From CAYFQV01 sp964654185 (GTDB lineage: Bacteria; Spirochaetota; Spirochaetia; DSM-27196; PWMO01): a stretch of DNA of 53,711 nt. The stretch lies in contig CAZZIE010000009.1 of assembly GCA_964654185.1 (NCBI GenBank), positions 1-53,711 of the forward strand, in the 5' to 3' direction. Under the pieces are notes generated by a model. The model ran no database searches. It saw only the letters and a program-made list of their open reading frames with translations, and had not been told where the DNA came from. Shown here piece by piece: positions 39,981-47,614 of the stretch. Position 1 is the first letter of the stretch. Each line of letters begins with the position of its first letter. The position numbers and the translations under genes are program-made.

Positions 39981-42900
39981 CTACTGGCAAGCCTCGCAGT
40001 CGGGGTCGAGCACGGAGCACGCGCTTCCCACCTCGCTGGCCGGGACCACCCCCTGAATGTCCAGGTTCGGGATCGCCGAGCTCGGGGTGGATCCGGTGCT
40101 GTCGCTGGTGCCGGTGGTTTGTGCCGGCGGCTTCGAGGCCGTCTCGGTACTGCCCGTGGCGGGACCGCGTTTGCCGGCCATCAACGGATTGCTCCCGGCG
40201 CCGCCGGGGGGCGGTGGCGCGACCGGTGCGAAGCCGCGTGCGGTCGCGGCGTTTTGCACGCGGGCCGTGCTGTCGCCGGCGTCGGGGGTCGCCGCCTGCG
40301 CCTTCGAGCCGCCCCCCATGAGGGGGTTGGTTGTGCCGCCGGGTGCGGGTGGGGCTGCCGGCGCCGCGGCGGTTTCGGCGCCGATGTTCGACGTCGCCGG
40401 CGCGGTAGACGCGGGCTCGGCGGTGGGCGCGGCGGTCGGGCCGTCGGCATCGGCCGAAGGCTGACTATTGTAGACCCGCTTCTGGGTGTAGCCGTACTTC
40501 TTGGCGTCCAGGGTCGACTTCTCGATCTGGCTGGCGCCGAGGGTGCGCAAGTAGTAGGTGGTCTTGAGGCCCTTCTCCCAGGCGGCCATGTAGGTCTCGT
40601 GGAGCTTCTTTCCGGACACGCCTTGAATGAAGACGTTGTGCGACTGGCTCTGGTCGATCCACTTGGCCCGGCGGGCGGTGAGGGTGAGGGCGTCGACGGG
40701 GTCGATCTCGAAGGCCTCCTTGTAGAGGGGCTTGAGGTCGGCCGGGATCTCCGGGATGGCGGAGATGTTGCCGTCGTAGTACTTGATCTGTTCGAGCATC
40801 TCCCGGCCCCAGAGGCCGCGCTCCTTGAGGTCGCGGACCAGGTACTCGTTGATGACGGTGAACTCGCCGGACATGTTGGACTTCACGTAGATGTTCTTGT
40901 AGATGGGCTCAATACAGGGGTAGCAGCCCGACACGTTGGAGATGGTCGCGGTGGGCGCAATGGCCATGGTGTTGGAGTTGCGCATGCCGTGCTTCGCCAC
41001 GTGCTCCCGCACCGGCGTCCAGTCCAGGCCGGCACTCTTGTCGACATCCAGGTCCACACCGCGCTCGTCCTCGAGCATCTGCAGCGAGTCTATTGGGAAG
41101 ATCCCGCGCTCCCACTTGGAGCCGGGATAGCTCTCGTAGGGTCCGCGCTCTTCGGCCAGCTCGCTCGAGGCCAGAATGGCGTTGTAGGAGATGAGCTCCA
41201 TGGTGCGGTCGGCGAAGTCGGCGGCTTCGGCTGAGTCAAAGGGAATGCGCCGGATGAACAGGGCGTCCTGAAAGCCCATGAGCCCCATGCCGACGGGGCG
41301 GTGGCGCATGTTGCTCTTCCGCGCCTCCTCGGTCGGGTAGAAGTTGATGTCGATCACGTTGTCGAGCATCCGCATGGCGGTCCGGATGGTGGAACCGAGG
41401 AGCTCGGCGTCGATGCCCTCGGGGGTGGTGTGGACCTTCAGGTTGATGCTTCCGAGGTTGCAGACCGCAGTCTCATCCTCTGAGTTGTTGAGGGTGATCT
41501 CCGTGCAGAGGTTGGAGTTGTGCACCACGCCGTCGTGGTCCTGGGGGCTGCGGATGTTGGAGGGGTCCTTGAAGGTGATCCAGGGGTGGCCCGTTTCGAA
41601 GAGGCGGGTGAGCATCTTCCGCCAGAGCTTCACCGCCTCGACCACCTTGTACTTGTGCATCTCCCCGTTCCGCGCCTTCTTCTCGTAGGTCAGGTAGCGC
41701 TTCTCGAACTCCGCGCCGAAGGTCTCGTGGAGGTCCGGGACCTCGTCCGGGGAGAAGAGGGTCCACGGGCCCTCTTCGCGCACCCGCTTCATGAAGAGGT
41801 CGGGGATCCAGTTTGCGGTGTTCATGTCGTGGGTGCGCCGCCGGTCGTCTCCGGTGTTTCNNNNNNNNNNGATGTCGTGGTGCCAGGTCTCCAGGTAGGC
41901 GCAGGTGGCGCCGCGGCGCTTGCCGCTGCGGTTGATGGCCACCGTCGTATCGCTGGCGATCTTCAGGAAGGGAATGACCCCCTGACTCTCGACGTGGGTG
42001 CTCTTGATCAGGCTCCCGGTGCCGCGGATGCTCGTCCAGTCGTTGCCGATGCCGCCGGACCACTTGGAGAGCTGCGCGTTGTCGGCGATCACCTTGAAGA
42101 TGTGGGAGAGGTCGTCCTTCACCGTGGAGAGGTAGCAGCTCGAAAGCTGCGGGTGCGTGAGGCCGGCGTGGAAGAGGGTAGGGGTGCTCGCCACGAAGCG
42201 CAACGAGGAGAGGACGTTGTAGAACTCGATCGCCCGCTCCTCGCGCTCCTCCTCCCGGATGGCCAGGCCCATGGCCACGCGCATCCAGAAGCCCTGGGGC
42301 GTCTCAATGGGCTGATCGTCGATCCGGACGAAGTAGCGCTCCTGCAGCGTCTCCAGCCCGATGTAGCGAAACAGCTTGTCCCGCTCCAGGTCCAGCGCGC
42401 CTGCCAGGCGGTCCAGGTCGAACTCGAGCAGGGCGGGGTCGAACTGGCCGTCCTCGACACCGCGGCGGATGGCGGAGGTGAAGGCCATGCGGTAGTTGCC
42501 GTCGCGCTCCTCATCCGTGGCGGACTTGCCGATTGCCGTGCGCAGGACGCGGTTCAAGAGCAGCCGTGAGGCCAGGGTGTTGTACTCGGGGTCGCGCTCC
42601 ATGAACGCCGTCGTGGAGAGAATGAGGGCGCGCTCGATCTCCGCAGTAGAGATGCCGTCGTGAATGTTCTTCTGAAGCTCCGCCATAATGGCTTTGACAT
42701 CGATATCAGGAATGCCGACGGAGAGGCGCAACAGGAAGCGCTCCACCTTGCTGACCCGGAAGGACTCGCTCTCGCCGCTTCGTTTGGTGACGGAGAGCTT
42801 GCCCATGGCGGCGCGGCGCGCCCGTTCCTCGCGCTCCCGCTCTCGCGCCTCGTGGCGGCTTTGGCGGTAGAGCATGTAGCGCTTGGAGACCTCGTAGAGG

Positions 42901-43145
42901 TCGTGCCTGACCAGGTGGCGCTCGACAATGTCCTGAATGGACTCCACGTCCGGGGAGTACTCCACGTAGGTCGACTCGATCTCGGCGATAATGCCGTCCA
43001 CGATCGCGTCCAGGTCGGCGGCCCCGCCGTTGGCCTGGACATCCACCCCCGCCGCGTCGAAGGCCTTCGTGATTGCGGCGGCAATGCGACTTCGATCGAA
43101 GTCGACCCGCCTTCCGTCTCGCTTCACAACTGTCAGCTGACTCAC
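39981..43145 (-). CDS. nrdA: Ribonucleotide reductase large subunit with two ATP cones and a long disordered insert
   Basis: 1054 residues. Two ATP-cone regulatory domains lie at the N-terminus (LTVVKRDGRRVDFDRSRI and LSVTKRSGESESFRVSKVER). The catalytic barrel has LSSCYLSTVKDD, WSGGIGNDWTSIRGTGS, NLCTEITLNNSED with AVCNLGSINL, and NTMAIAPTATISNVSG. The C-terminal SACSVLDPDCEACQ carries the swinging redox cysteines. Residues about 895-1018 are Ala/Pro/Thr/Gly-rich and contain the element NPLM twice (TTNPLMGGG and GSNPLMAGK), an internal duplication. GTG 43145 has GGAGG about nine bases upstream. Ten N at 41861-41870 interrupt the usual DIEEFLELRKNTGDD segment. Confidence 0.95.
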   Translation of the reverse strand: MSQLTVVKRDGRRVDFDRSRIAAAITKAFDAAGVDVQANGGAADLDAIVDGIIAEIESTYVEYSPDVESIQDIVERHLVRHDLYEVSKRYMLYRQSRHEAREREREERARRAAMGKLSVTKRSGESESFRVSKVERFLLRLSVGIPDIDVKAIMAELQKNIHDGISTAEIERALILSTTAFMERDPEYNTLASRLLLNRVLRTAIGKSATDEERDGNYRMAFTSAIRRGVEDGQFDPALLEFDLDRLAGALDLERDKLFRYIGLETLQERYFVRIDDQPIETPQGFWMRVAMGLAIREEEREERAIEFYNVLSSLRFVASTPTLFHAGLTHPQLSSCYLSTVKDDLSHIFKVIADNAQLSKWSGGIGNDWTSIRGTGSLIKSTHVESQGVIPFLKIASDTTVAINRSGKRRGATCAYLETWHHDIXXXXNTGDDRRRTHDMNTANWIPDLFMKRVREEGPWTLFSPDEVPDLHETFGAEFEKRYLTYEKKARNGEMHKYKVVEAVKLWRKMLTRLFETGHPWITFKDPSNIRSPQDHDGVVHNSNLCTEITLNNSEDETAVCNLGSINLKVHTTPEGIDAELLGSTIRTAMRMLDNVIDINFYPTEEARKSNMRHRPVGMGLMGFQDALFIRRIPFDSAEAADFADRTMELISYNAILASSELAEERGPYESYPGSKWERGIFPIDSLQMLEDERGVDLDVDKSAGLDWTPVREHVAKHGMRNSNTMAIAPTATISNVSGCYPCIEPIYKNIYVKSNMSGEFTVINEYLVRDLKERGLWGREMLEQIKYYDGNISAIPEIPADLKPLYKEAFEIDPVDALTLTARRAKWIDQSQSHNVFIQGVSGKKLHETYMAAWEKGLKTTYYLRTLGASQIEKSTLDAKKYGYTQKRVYNSQPSADADGPTAAPTAEPASTAPATSNIGAETAAAPAAPPAPGGTTNPLMGGGSKAQAATPDAGDSTARVQNAATARGFAPVAPPPPGGAGSNPLMAGKRGPATGSTETASKPPAQTTGTSDSTGSTPSSAIPNLDIQGVVPASEVGSACSVLDPDCEACQ
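41861..41870. other. Assembly gap (10 N) inside nrdA
   Basis: The flanks read WHHDI and NTGDDRRRTH. Relatives have eight residues between; the Ns stand for about four. The true gap is therefore likely about 22 bases, which keeps the frame. Confidence 0.9.
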
Positions 43146-43211
43146 TGTAACCCCTCCTACATATAGCGTGTACCCGGCCGCCGGAGCGCTATCCTTGACG
43201 GCGCCGTCCAT

Positions 43212-43239
43212 ACTATCGGCGAATTCCTGAGTGAATCAA
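43212..43239 (-). promoter_or_regulatory. nrdA promoter
   Basis: On the minus strand TTGATT (43239-43234), 16 bases, GATAGT (43217-43212), leaving a leader of about 60 bases before the GTG. An imperfect NrdR-like palindrome CACCA-GATA-TGGTG lies upstream at 43258-43271. Confidence 0.5.
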
Positions 43240-43293
43240 GAGGAAATTCGTCGAATGCACCAGATATGGTGGTGTCTTTTCGCGAGAGACGAG

Positions 43294-43356
43294 TTATCCA
43301 CCACAGACGGTGGGTTGTGCACCGACTCCGCACCGATTACTCACCGGTTGTGCACA
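43294..43356 (+). promoter_or_regulatory. Cluster of three DnaA-box-like 9-mers upstream of nrdA
   Basis: TTATCCACC (43294-43302), TTGTGCACC (43315-43323) and TTGTGCACA (43348-43356), all in one orientation. The consensus is TTATNCACA. DnaA controls nrd genes in E. coli, so this could tie dNTP supply to replication start. Confidence 0.45.
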
Positions 43357-43639
43357 GGGGGCGGGGCCGCGCGGGTTCGGCGGGGAGGGTATTCCGGGCC
43401 CGCACCTGCCGACGGCTGTGAGCCCGAAGGCTCCTGTGCGAAGACGCAAGGTCGCCTTCGTTCTCCCAGCCTGCCGCGGCGCGTCGCACAATCGCCTCCG
43501 AGCCCGCGCGGCTCAGGCGTTTGTTCGGGGGACGGGCTATGTGCGGTTGCTTAGCCGGCGCGCCGGAGCCATGATGTGGCTCGCGGGGCGGGCGAAGGAG
43601 GGCCGAGGGGTTCACTGCAATCAGGATGGAAGCTCGCGT
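43357..43639. other. Non-coding GC-rich gap
   Basis: No gene on either strand convinces. A small stem GAGCC-CGAA-GGCTC (43420-43433) is the only clear structure. Confidence 0.4.
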
Positions 43640-43822
43640 TCACGCGCCGAATCGATCCTGGATTTGGCGACGAACCTCGTCGGCTGTCACGGGTTCGATC
43701 TCACCGTCCTGAACTTCTTTGAGCCGCCGCTGAGCCTCAGCGAGCCACTTGCTATCGATTTCCGGGTCGGGGGTGTTGAGGGTTTGGAGTATTCCATCGG
43801 CTACGGCGGCCCGCTCTTCCAC
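43640..43822 (-). CDS. Addiction-module antitoxin (Unstab_antitox type), N-terminally short
   Basis: 60 residues from a GTG: VEERAAVADGILQTLNTPDP, EIDSKWLAEAQRRLKEVQDG and VTADEVRRQIQDRF. This is the standard short antitoxin (family 'putative addiction module component') lacking its first about 12 residues. The coding pattern continues upstream (EFAALPVEE) but no better start is seen. Its usual RelE toxin is not next to it. It follows the DUF2442 gene on the same strand. Confidence 0.65.
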   Translation of the reverse strand: MEERAAVADGILQTLNTPDPEIDSKWLAEAQRRLKEVQDGEIEPVTADEVRRQIQDRFGA

Positions 43823-43844
43823 GGGAAGCGCCGCAAACTCGTGC

Positions 43845-44102
43845 CTACTCTTCCGATCGCGCCGTCAACGGGTAGCGCTCCGGGTGCTCAATCCGATCAA
43901 CATCCAGGTCGATATCGAGTTGCGGCCAATAGAAGTGTTGCGGGGAGACTTCCTGGACATCGAAGATCTGTCGGACCGGGGCGTCGCGAAACCAGGGAAA
44001 GTGATCGAAGTCCAGGTAGAACTCCCGATCATGATATGCAACCCAGATCCCAAAAGGGGTGACTTGAACAACTTCAACTGGAGAAGTGACGGTACCAGGC
44101 AT
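43845..44102 (-). CDS. DUF2442 protein
   Basis: 85 residues: VVQVTPFGIWVAYHDREFYL, FPWFRDAPVRQIFDVQEVSP and LDIDLDVDRIEHPERYPL are the usual DUF2442 blocks. DUF2442 genes commonly follow DUF4160 genes as a two-gene unit thought to be toxin-antitoxin-like. The matching DUF4160 piece lies just upstream but is cut short, so this copy may be an orphan. The start at 44102 has GAGAGGAG about ten bases upstream. Confidence 0.82.
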   Translation of the reverse strand: MPGTVTSPVEVVQVTPFGIWVAYHDREFYLDFDHFPWFRDAPVRQIFDVQEVSPQHFYWPQLDIDLDVDRIEHPERYPLTARSEE

Positions 44103-44129
44103 CGATGAACTCCTCTCTATGGTCCGAGA

Positions 44130-44246
44130 TTATTGATCGAACTTGGCCTCTCCATCCGACGAGAGTACGTGGATGTGCAGGCGAGGCTCTTCTCGTGAGA
44201 AGAAGAAGAACCGGTATGGTCCCTGACGAAGAACAGTAGGACTCAC
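44130..44246 (-). pseudogene. DUF4160 N-terminal fragment
   Basis: 38 residues: SPTVLRQGPYRFFFFSREE, then RLHIHVLSSDGEAKF and a stop (TAA). Full DUF4160 proteins of this kind run on to about 80 residues. It stands directly before DUF2442, its normal partner. Confidence 0.68.
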
Positions 44247-44359
44247 TTCCTCACAATAGCATGATCGACGTTTCGCAGAAAGGAACACTCTGCTTTGCAC
44301 ACCCGTCACATTCCAAAGCCCCCGATCCGGGCGTACAATGGCCGGCAGGAGGAGTCACC

Positions 44360-46729
44360 ATGTCCGACACCGGGAACGAAGCCCCAGCGCCGCGTGGCCC
44401 TGGCCGCGCCGGCTCGGCGCGCAGCGGCGTCGCGCCTAATGCCGCCGCGGCAGCCCCCGCCTCCGCGCCAACCGCCACCTTCCGCAAAGGCATGACGCCG
44501 TGCGAGCTCGAGGCCTTCATTGACCACGCAATCGAGAACATGACCTTGCGGGAGAAGATCCGGGCCATGCACGGCCGGGCGACGCTGCCCCGGCTGGCGT
44601 GGGACGTCCTGGTCCTGCGCCACTACAACCGCCGGCCCTACGCGGGCGGCGGAGTGCGGCGCTTCGGGATTCCGCCGCTTCGCTTCACGGATGGGCCGCG
44701 CGGCGTCTCGGCGGGAAACTCGACGTGCTTCCCCGCGGCCATGGCGCGGGGGGCGACGTGGAACGTGTCCCTCCAGGAGCGCGTTGGGGATGTCATTGGC
44801 CGGGAGTGCCGGGCCAACGGCGCCACCTACTACGGCGGGGTCTGCGTCAACCTCCTGACCCACCCCGCCGGCGGCCGCGCCCAGGAGAGCTACGGCGAGG
44901 CGCCGCACCTCATCGGCGAGATGGGCGCCGCCCTGGTCCGCGGCGTCCAGCATCACAACGTCATGGCCTGCGTGAAGCACTACGCCTGCAACAACATTGA
45001 AGACACCAGATTCAAAGTAGATGTCGATGTCGACGAGCGCACCTTGCGGGAGGTGTACCTGCCGCACTTCAGGAAGTGCATCGACGCCGGGGCGGCATCG
45101 GTCATGGCGGCGTACAACCGCGTCCGCGGGGAGTGGTGCTGCGAGCACGGCTACCTTCTCTCCACCATCCTCAAAGGGGAGTGGGGCTTCGAGGGCTTTG
45201 TCATGTCGGACTTCAACTTCGGCATCCACTCCGCCGAAGCCGCCGCCGACGGCGGCCTGGACATTGAGATGGGCGGCCGGAAGCACTTCAACATGCGCCG
45301 CCTCGGCGCCGCGGTCCGCGCCGGCCGCGTAGACATGCCCAGGATAAATGATGCAGTGCGCCGCACCATCGGCACGACGCTGGCCTTTGCGAACCGGGAG
45401 GACCCCGAGCGCTACGACCGGTCGCGCCTCGCCGCGCCCGAGCACACCGCCCTTGCCCGGGAGGTCGCCGAGGAGGCCATGGTGCTCCTGAAGAATGAGC
45501 CTTCGGCCGATGAAGCCGTGCTCCCCCTGTCGCTTCCTTCGGGAGGGCGGTTGGCGCTTCTCGGGAGGCTCGCGGAGTCGGAGAACCTCGGTGACCACGG
45601 CAGCAGCAGCGTCTATCCGCCCTATGTCATTACCGCCGCAGACGGCGTGCGCGCCGCAGCGGAGGAGCGCGACATTGAGCTCACCGTGGACTCCCGGGCA
45701 ACCGGGGAGCGGGCGGCGCGGCACGCCGCGGCGGCGGATGCGGCGATCGTGGTGGTCGGGTTGGATCACCGGGATGAAGGCGAGGGCGGGGTGAAGCTTC
45801 TCGGTATCGGCGGTGATCGGGACAATCTGGGGCTGCATGCTGTAGACATCGACCTGATTCAGACAGTGGCGAGAGCGAATCCGCGGACGGTGGTCGTGCT
45901 GATAGGCGGGAGCGCGATCACGGTCGGAGAGTGGGAGGATGCGGCCGCGGCGATCGTGATGGCGTGGTACCCGGGCATGGAGGGCGGCGCGGCGCTGGCG
46001 CGGGTGCTTTTCGGTGAGGCGAATCCGGCCGGGCGCCTGCCCTTCGCGGTGCCGGCGAGGGAGGCGGATCTGCCGGCCTTCGATCATGAGTCGGAAGAGG
46101 TGCGCTACGACTACTTCCACGGCTACGAGTACCTCGACCGCGCCGGCATTGCCCCGCGCTTCCCCTTCGGCTACGGCCTGAGCTACACCAGCTTCGCCTT
46201 TGCGCGCCTGCGGGCGCGGCGCGGTGGGGACGCCGCCGCCGGCGGGGACGGCCCCGAGGGCGCCGCCGACGGGTCGTCGGACAACGAGGGGCGGCGCGGT
46301 GGGGCCGCGCCGGACGGGGCCGATCGCGCCGGGAGAGGCGAAGGTGCCCGGTCCGCCGCCGCCGGCGGAGACGGTACCGAGGGCGCCCGGCCCGGCGCGC
46401 AGGCGGACAACGAAGCGCGACGGGCTGAGGCGGCGGTCGTGGTAACGGTGGACGTGACGAACACCGGGAGCCGCCGCGGGGCGACGGTGGTGCAGTGCTA
46501 CATCGGGTGGCCGGACTCCCGGGTCGAGCGGCCGGTCCGTCGCCTCCACGCCTTCGAGAAGGTGTGGCTCGACCCGGGGGAGACGCGCACCGTCGAGCTC
46601 ACCGTACCGCGTGTCGACCTGGCCTACTACGACGCCGTGGCGGCGGCCTCGGTGCAGGAGGAGGGGCGGCTCATCGTGTACGTGGGGCCGTGGAACGAGG
46701 AGTCGGTGCTGCTGACGGCGGAGGTGTAA
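44360..46729 (+). CDS. Glycoside hydrolase family 3 beta-glucosidase-like enzyme
   Basis: 789 residues without a signal peptide, so probably cytoplasmic. The GH3 barrel shows RFTDGPRGVSAG, VKHYACNN and the nucleophile Asp in FEGFVMSDFNFGIHSAEAA (about residue 288). The second domain has EEAMVLLKNE and AWYPGMEGGAALARVLFGE, NPAGRLPFAVP. A fibronectin-III-like end begins with FPFGYGLSYTSFAF; inside it about 75 residues of Ala/Gly/Asp/Arg-rich sequence (617-695) are inserted before VVVTVDVTNTGSRRGATVVQ. The start at 44360 has GGAGGAG upstream. Substrate probably a beta-linked gluco- or xylo-oligosaccharide. Confidence 0.93.
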   Translation: MSDTGNEAPAPRGPGRAGSARSGVAPNAAAAAPASAPTATFRKGMTPCELEAFIDHAIENMTLREKIRAMHGRATLPRLAWDVLVLRHYNRRPYAGGGVRRFGIPPLRFTDGPRGVSAGNSTCFPAAMARGATWNVSLQERVGDVIGRECRANGATYYGGVCVNLLTHPAGGRAQESYGEAPHLIGEMGAALVRGVQHHNVMACVKHYACNNIEDTRFKVDVDVDERTLREVYLPHFRKCIDAGAASVMAAYNRVRGEWCCEHGYLLSTILKGEWGFEGFVMSDFNFGIHSAEAAADGGLDIEMGGRKHFNMRRLGAAVRAGRVDMPRINDAVRRTIGTTLAFANREDPERYDRSRLAAPEHTALAREVAEEAMVLLKNEPSADEAVLPLSLPSGGRLALLGRLAESENLGDHGSSSVYPPYVITAADGVRAAAEERDIELTVDSRATGERAARHAAAADAAIVVVGLDHRDEGEGGVKLLGIGGDRDNLGLHAVDIDLIQTVARANPRTVVVLIGGSAITVGEWEDAAAAIVMAWYPGMEGGAALARVLFGEANPAGRLPFAVPAREADLPAFDHESEEVRYDYFHGYEYLDRAGIAPRFPFGYGLSYTSFAFARLRARRGGDAAAGGDGPEGAADGSSDNEGRRGGAAPDGADRAGRGEGARSAAAGGDGTEGARPGAQADNEARRAEAAVVVTVDVTNTGSRRGATVVQCYIGWPDSRVERPVRRLHAFEKVWLDPGETRTVELTVPRVDLAYYDAVAAASVQEEGRLIVYVGPWNEESVLLTAEV

Positions 46730-46730
46730 G

Positions 46731-46895
46731 TAACCTACCCGCAACCCTGTTGATGGGATTCCGGCAAGTCACGGTGCAGGCGAAGTTTGGGCGACTTCTA
46801 CCCCGGCACGGGGTTTTTCGCAGGCCGGGCGCCGGCAACCTACGGCTCTGTAGCGGTTTGCGGCCAGCGCCATCAACAGGGTTGTGAGTAGGTCA
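46731..46895. repeat. 165-bp element bounded by about 25-base imperfect inverted repeats
   Basis: CAACCCTGTTGATGG (46742-46756) is repeated inverted and perfectly at 46870-46884; outward the match extends about ten bases with a few mismatches. The element has no gene but carries a terminator. It looks like a MITE or other small non-autonomous element. Confidence 0.5.
46801..46818 (+). terminator. Intrinsic terminator after the GH3 gene
   Basis: CCCCG-GCA-CGGGG followed by TTTTT, 71 bases after the stop. Confidence 0.7.
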
Positions 46896-46970
46896 GAGCA
46901 GGCGCGGGGCGTCCGATCTACGACGTGACACGCCGCCGTCGCCGCCGGTATCTTGAAAGGGGAGGCCATC

Positions 46971-47231
46971 ATGATCAAAGTCGAACGGAACGATGACAAC
47001 ACCTTCACGGTCACCATCAACAAAAGTGGCACCACAACGCACCGGGTGACGGTGCCGGACGACTACCATCAGAAGCTTACAGCCGGCCGGGAATCGAAGG
47101 AGGATCTGGTAAAGCGCTCCTTCGAGTTCCTTCTCGAACGCGAGTCGAACCAGTCGATCCTGAGCTCATTCGAGCTGTCGGTTATCCAGCGCTACTTCCC
47201 GGAGTACGAGCGGACCATCTCGACGGCGTGA
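46971..47231 (+). CDS. Conserved small protein of unknown function
   Basis: 86 residues: IKVERNDDNTFTVTINKSG, TTTHRVTVPDDYHQKLTAGR and VKRSFEFLLERESNQSILSS, ending FELSVIQRYFPEYERTI. The pattern recurs in many bacteria as an unnamed hypothetical family; I cannot give it a function. It has no signal peptide or membrane segment. GGGGAGG lies nine bases upstream of the ATG. Confidence 0.72.
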   Translation: MIKVERNDDNTFTVTINKSGTTTHRVTVPDDYHQKLTAGRESKEDLVKRSFEFLLERESNQSILSSFELSVIQRYFPEYERTISTA

Positions 47232-47359
47232 CCGCCGCGGCCCCACCGTCCCTCCCCACTCACCCGTCGCCTCCGCGGGCGCCCCGGCTCACCCACCCGC
47301 CGCCTCCGCGGGCGCCCCGCCGCGCCCGGGGCGGCCGTCCATTGGCGCCGCTACCGCTC
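47232..47359. repeat. C-rich gap with a 33-base tandem duplication
   Basis: CGCCTCCGCGGGCGCCCCG occurs at 47269-47287 and 47302-47320. No gene. Confidence 0.6.
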
Positions 47360-47388
47360 TTTACCCTGTCGCCGTAAGTTGCTATTCT
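47360..47388 (+). promoter_or_regulatory. Candidate rpoZ-miaA promoter
   Basis: TTTACC (47360-47365), 17 bases, TATTCT (47383-47388). Confidence 0.4.
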
Positions 47389-47421
47389 ATAGTGACAAAC
47401 CTCGGCCCAGGAGCCTCATGC

Positions 47422-47613
47422 ATGATCATCCCCTTGGACAAGCTCATTGACGAGTCCAGCAACATTTACGAGCTGACGACCGCCACCATCCGCCGGGCTT
47501 ACCAGATCACCATCACCGGTGACGAGGAGCTCGATGAGAATCAGGGCAAGGTCGTCTCGACTGCGGTCAAGCAGATCCTCACCCGCAAGGTGCAGTACCA
47601 GCTCGAAGAGTAG
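47422..47613 (+). CDS. rpoZ: RNA polymerase omega subunit
   Basis: 63 residues: MIIPLDKLIDESSNIYELTT, ATIRRAYQITITGDEEL and KVVSTAVKQILTRKVQYQLE. Omega supports assembly of the beta-prime subunit. The short spirochaete form replaces the usual RAxQL with RRAYQI. CAGGAG lies eight bases before the ATG. It is one base away from miaA; I recall the same pairing from Borrelia. Confidence 0.8.
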   Translation: MIIPLDKLIDESSNIYELTTATIRRAYQITITGDEELDENQGKVVSTAVKQILTRKVQYQLEE

Positions 47614-47614
47614 C

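Noticed and set aside
38711..41234. Two long plus-strand frames opposite nrdB and nrdA
   Set aside because: Shadows of conserved ribonucleotide reductase genes.
43258..43271. Firm NrdR box before nrdA
   Set aside because: Only one imperfect palindrome is seen, and NrdR boxes normally come in pairs at fixed spacing; kept only as a remark.
44306..46744. Minus-strand open frame of 812 codons opposite the GH3 gene
   Set aside because: Composition is rich in Arg/His/Pro/Val with no motif; the GH3 sequence on the plus strand is unambiguous.
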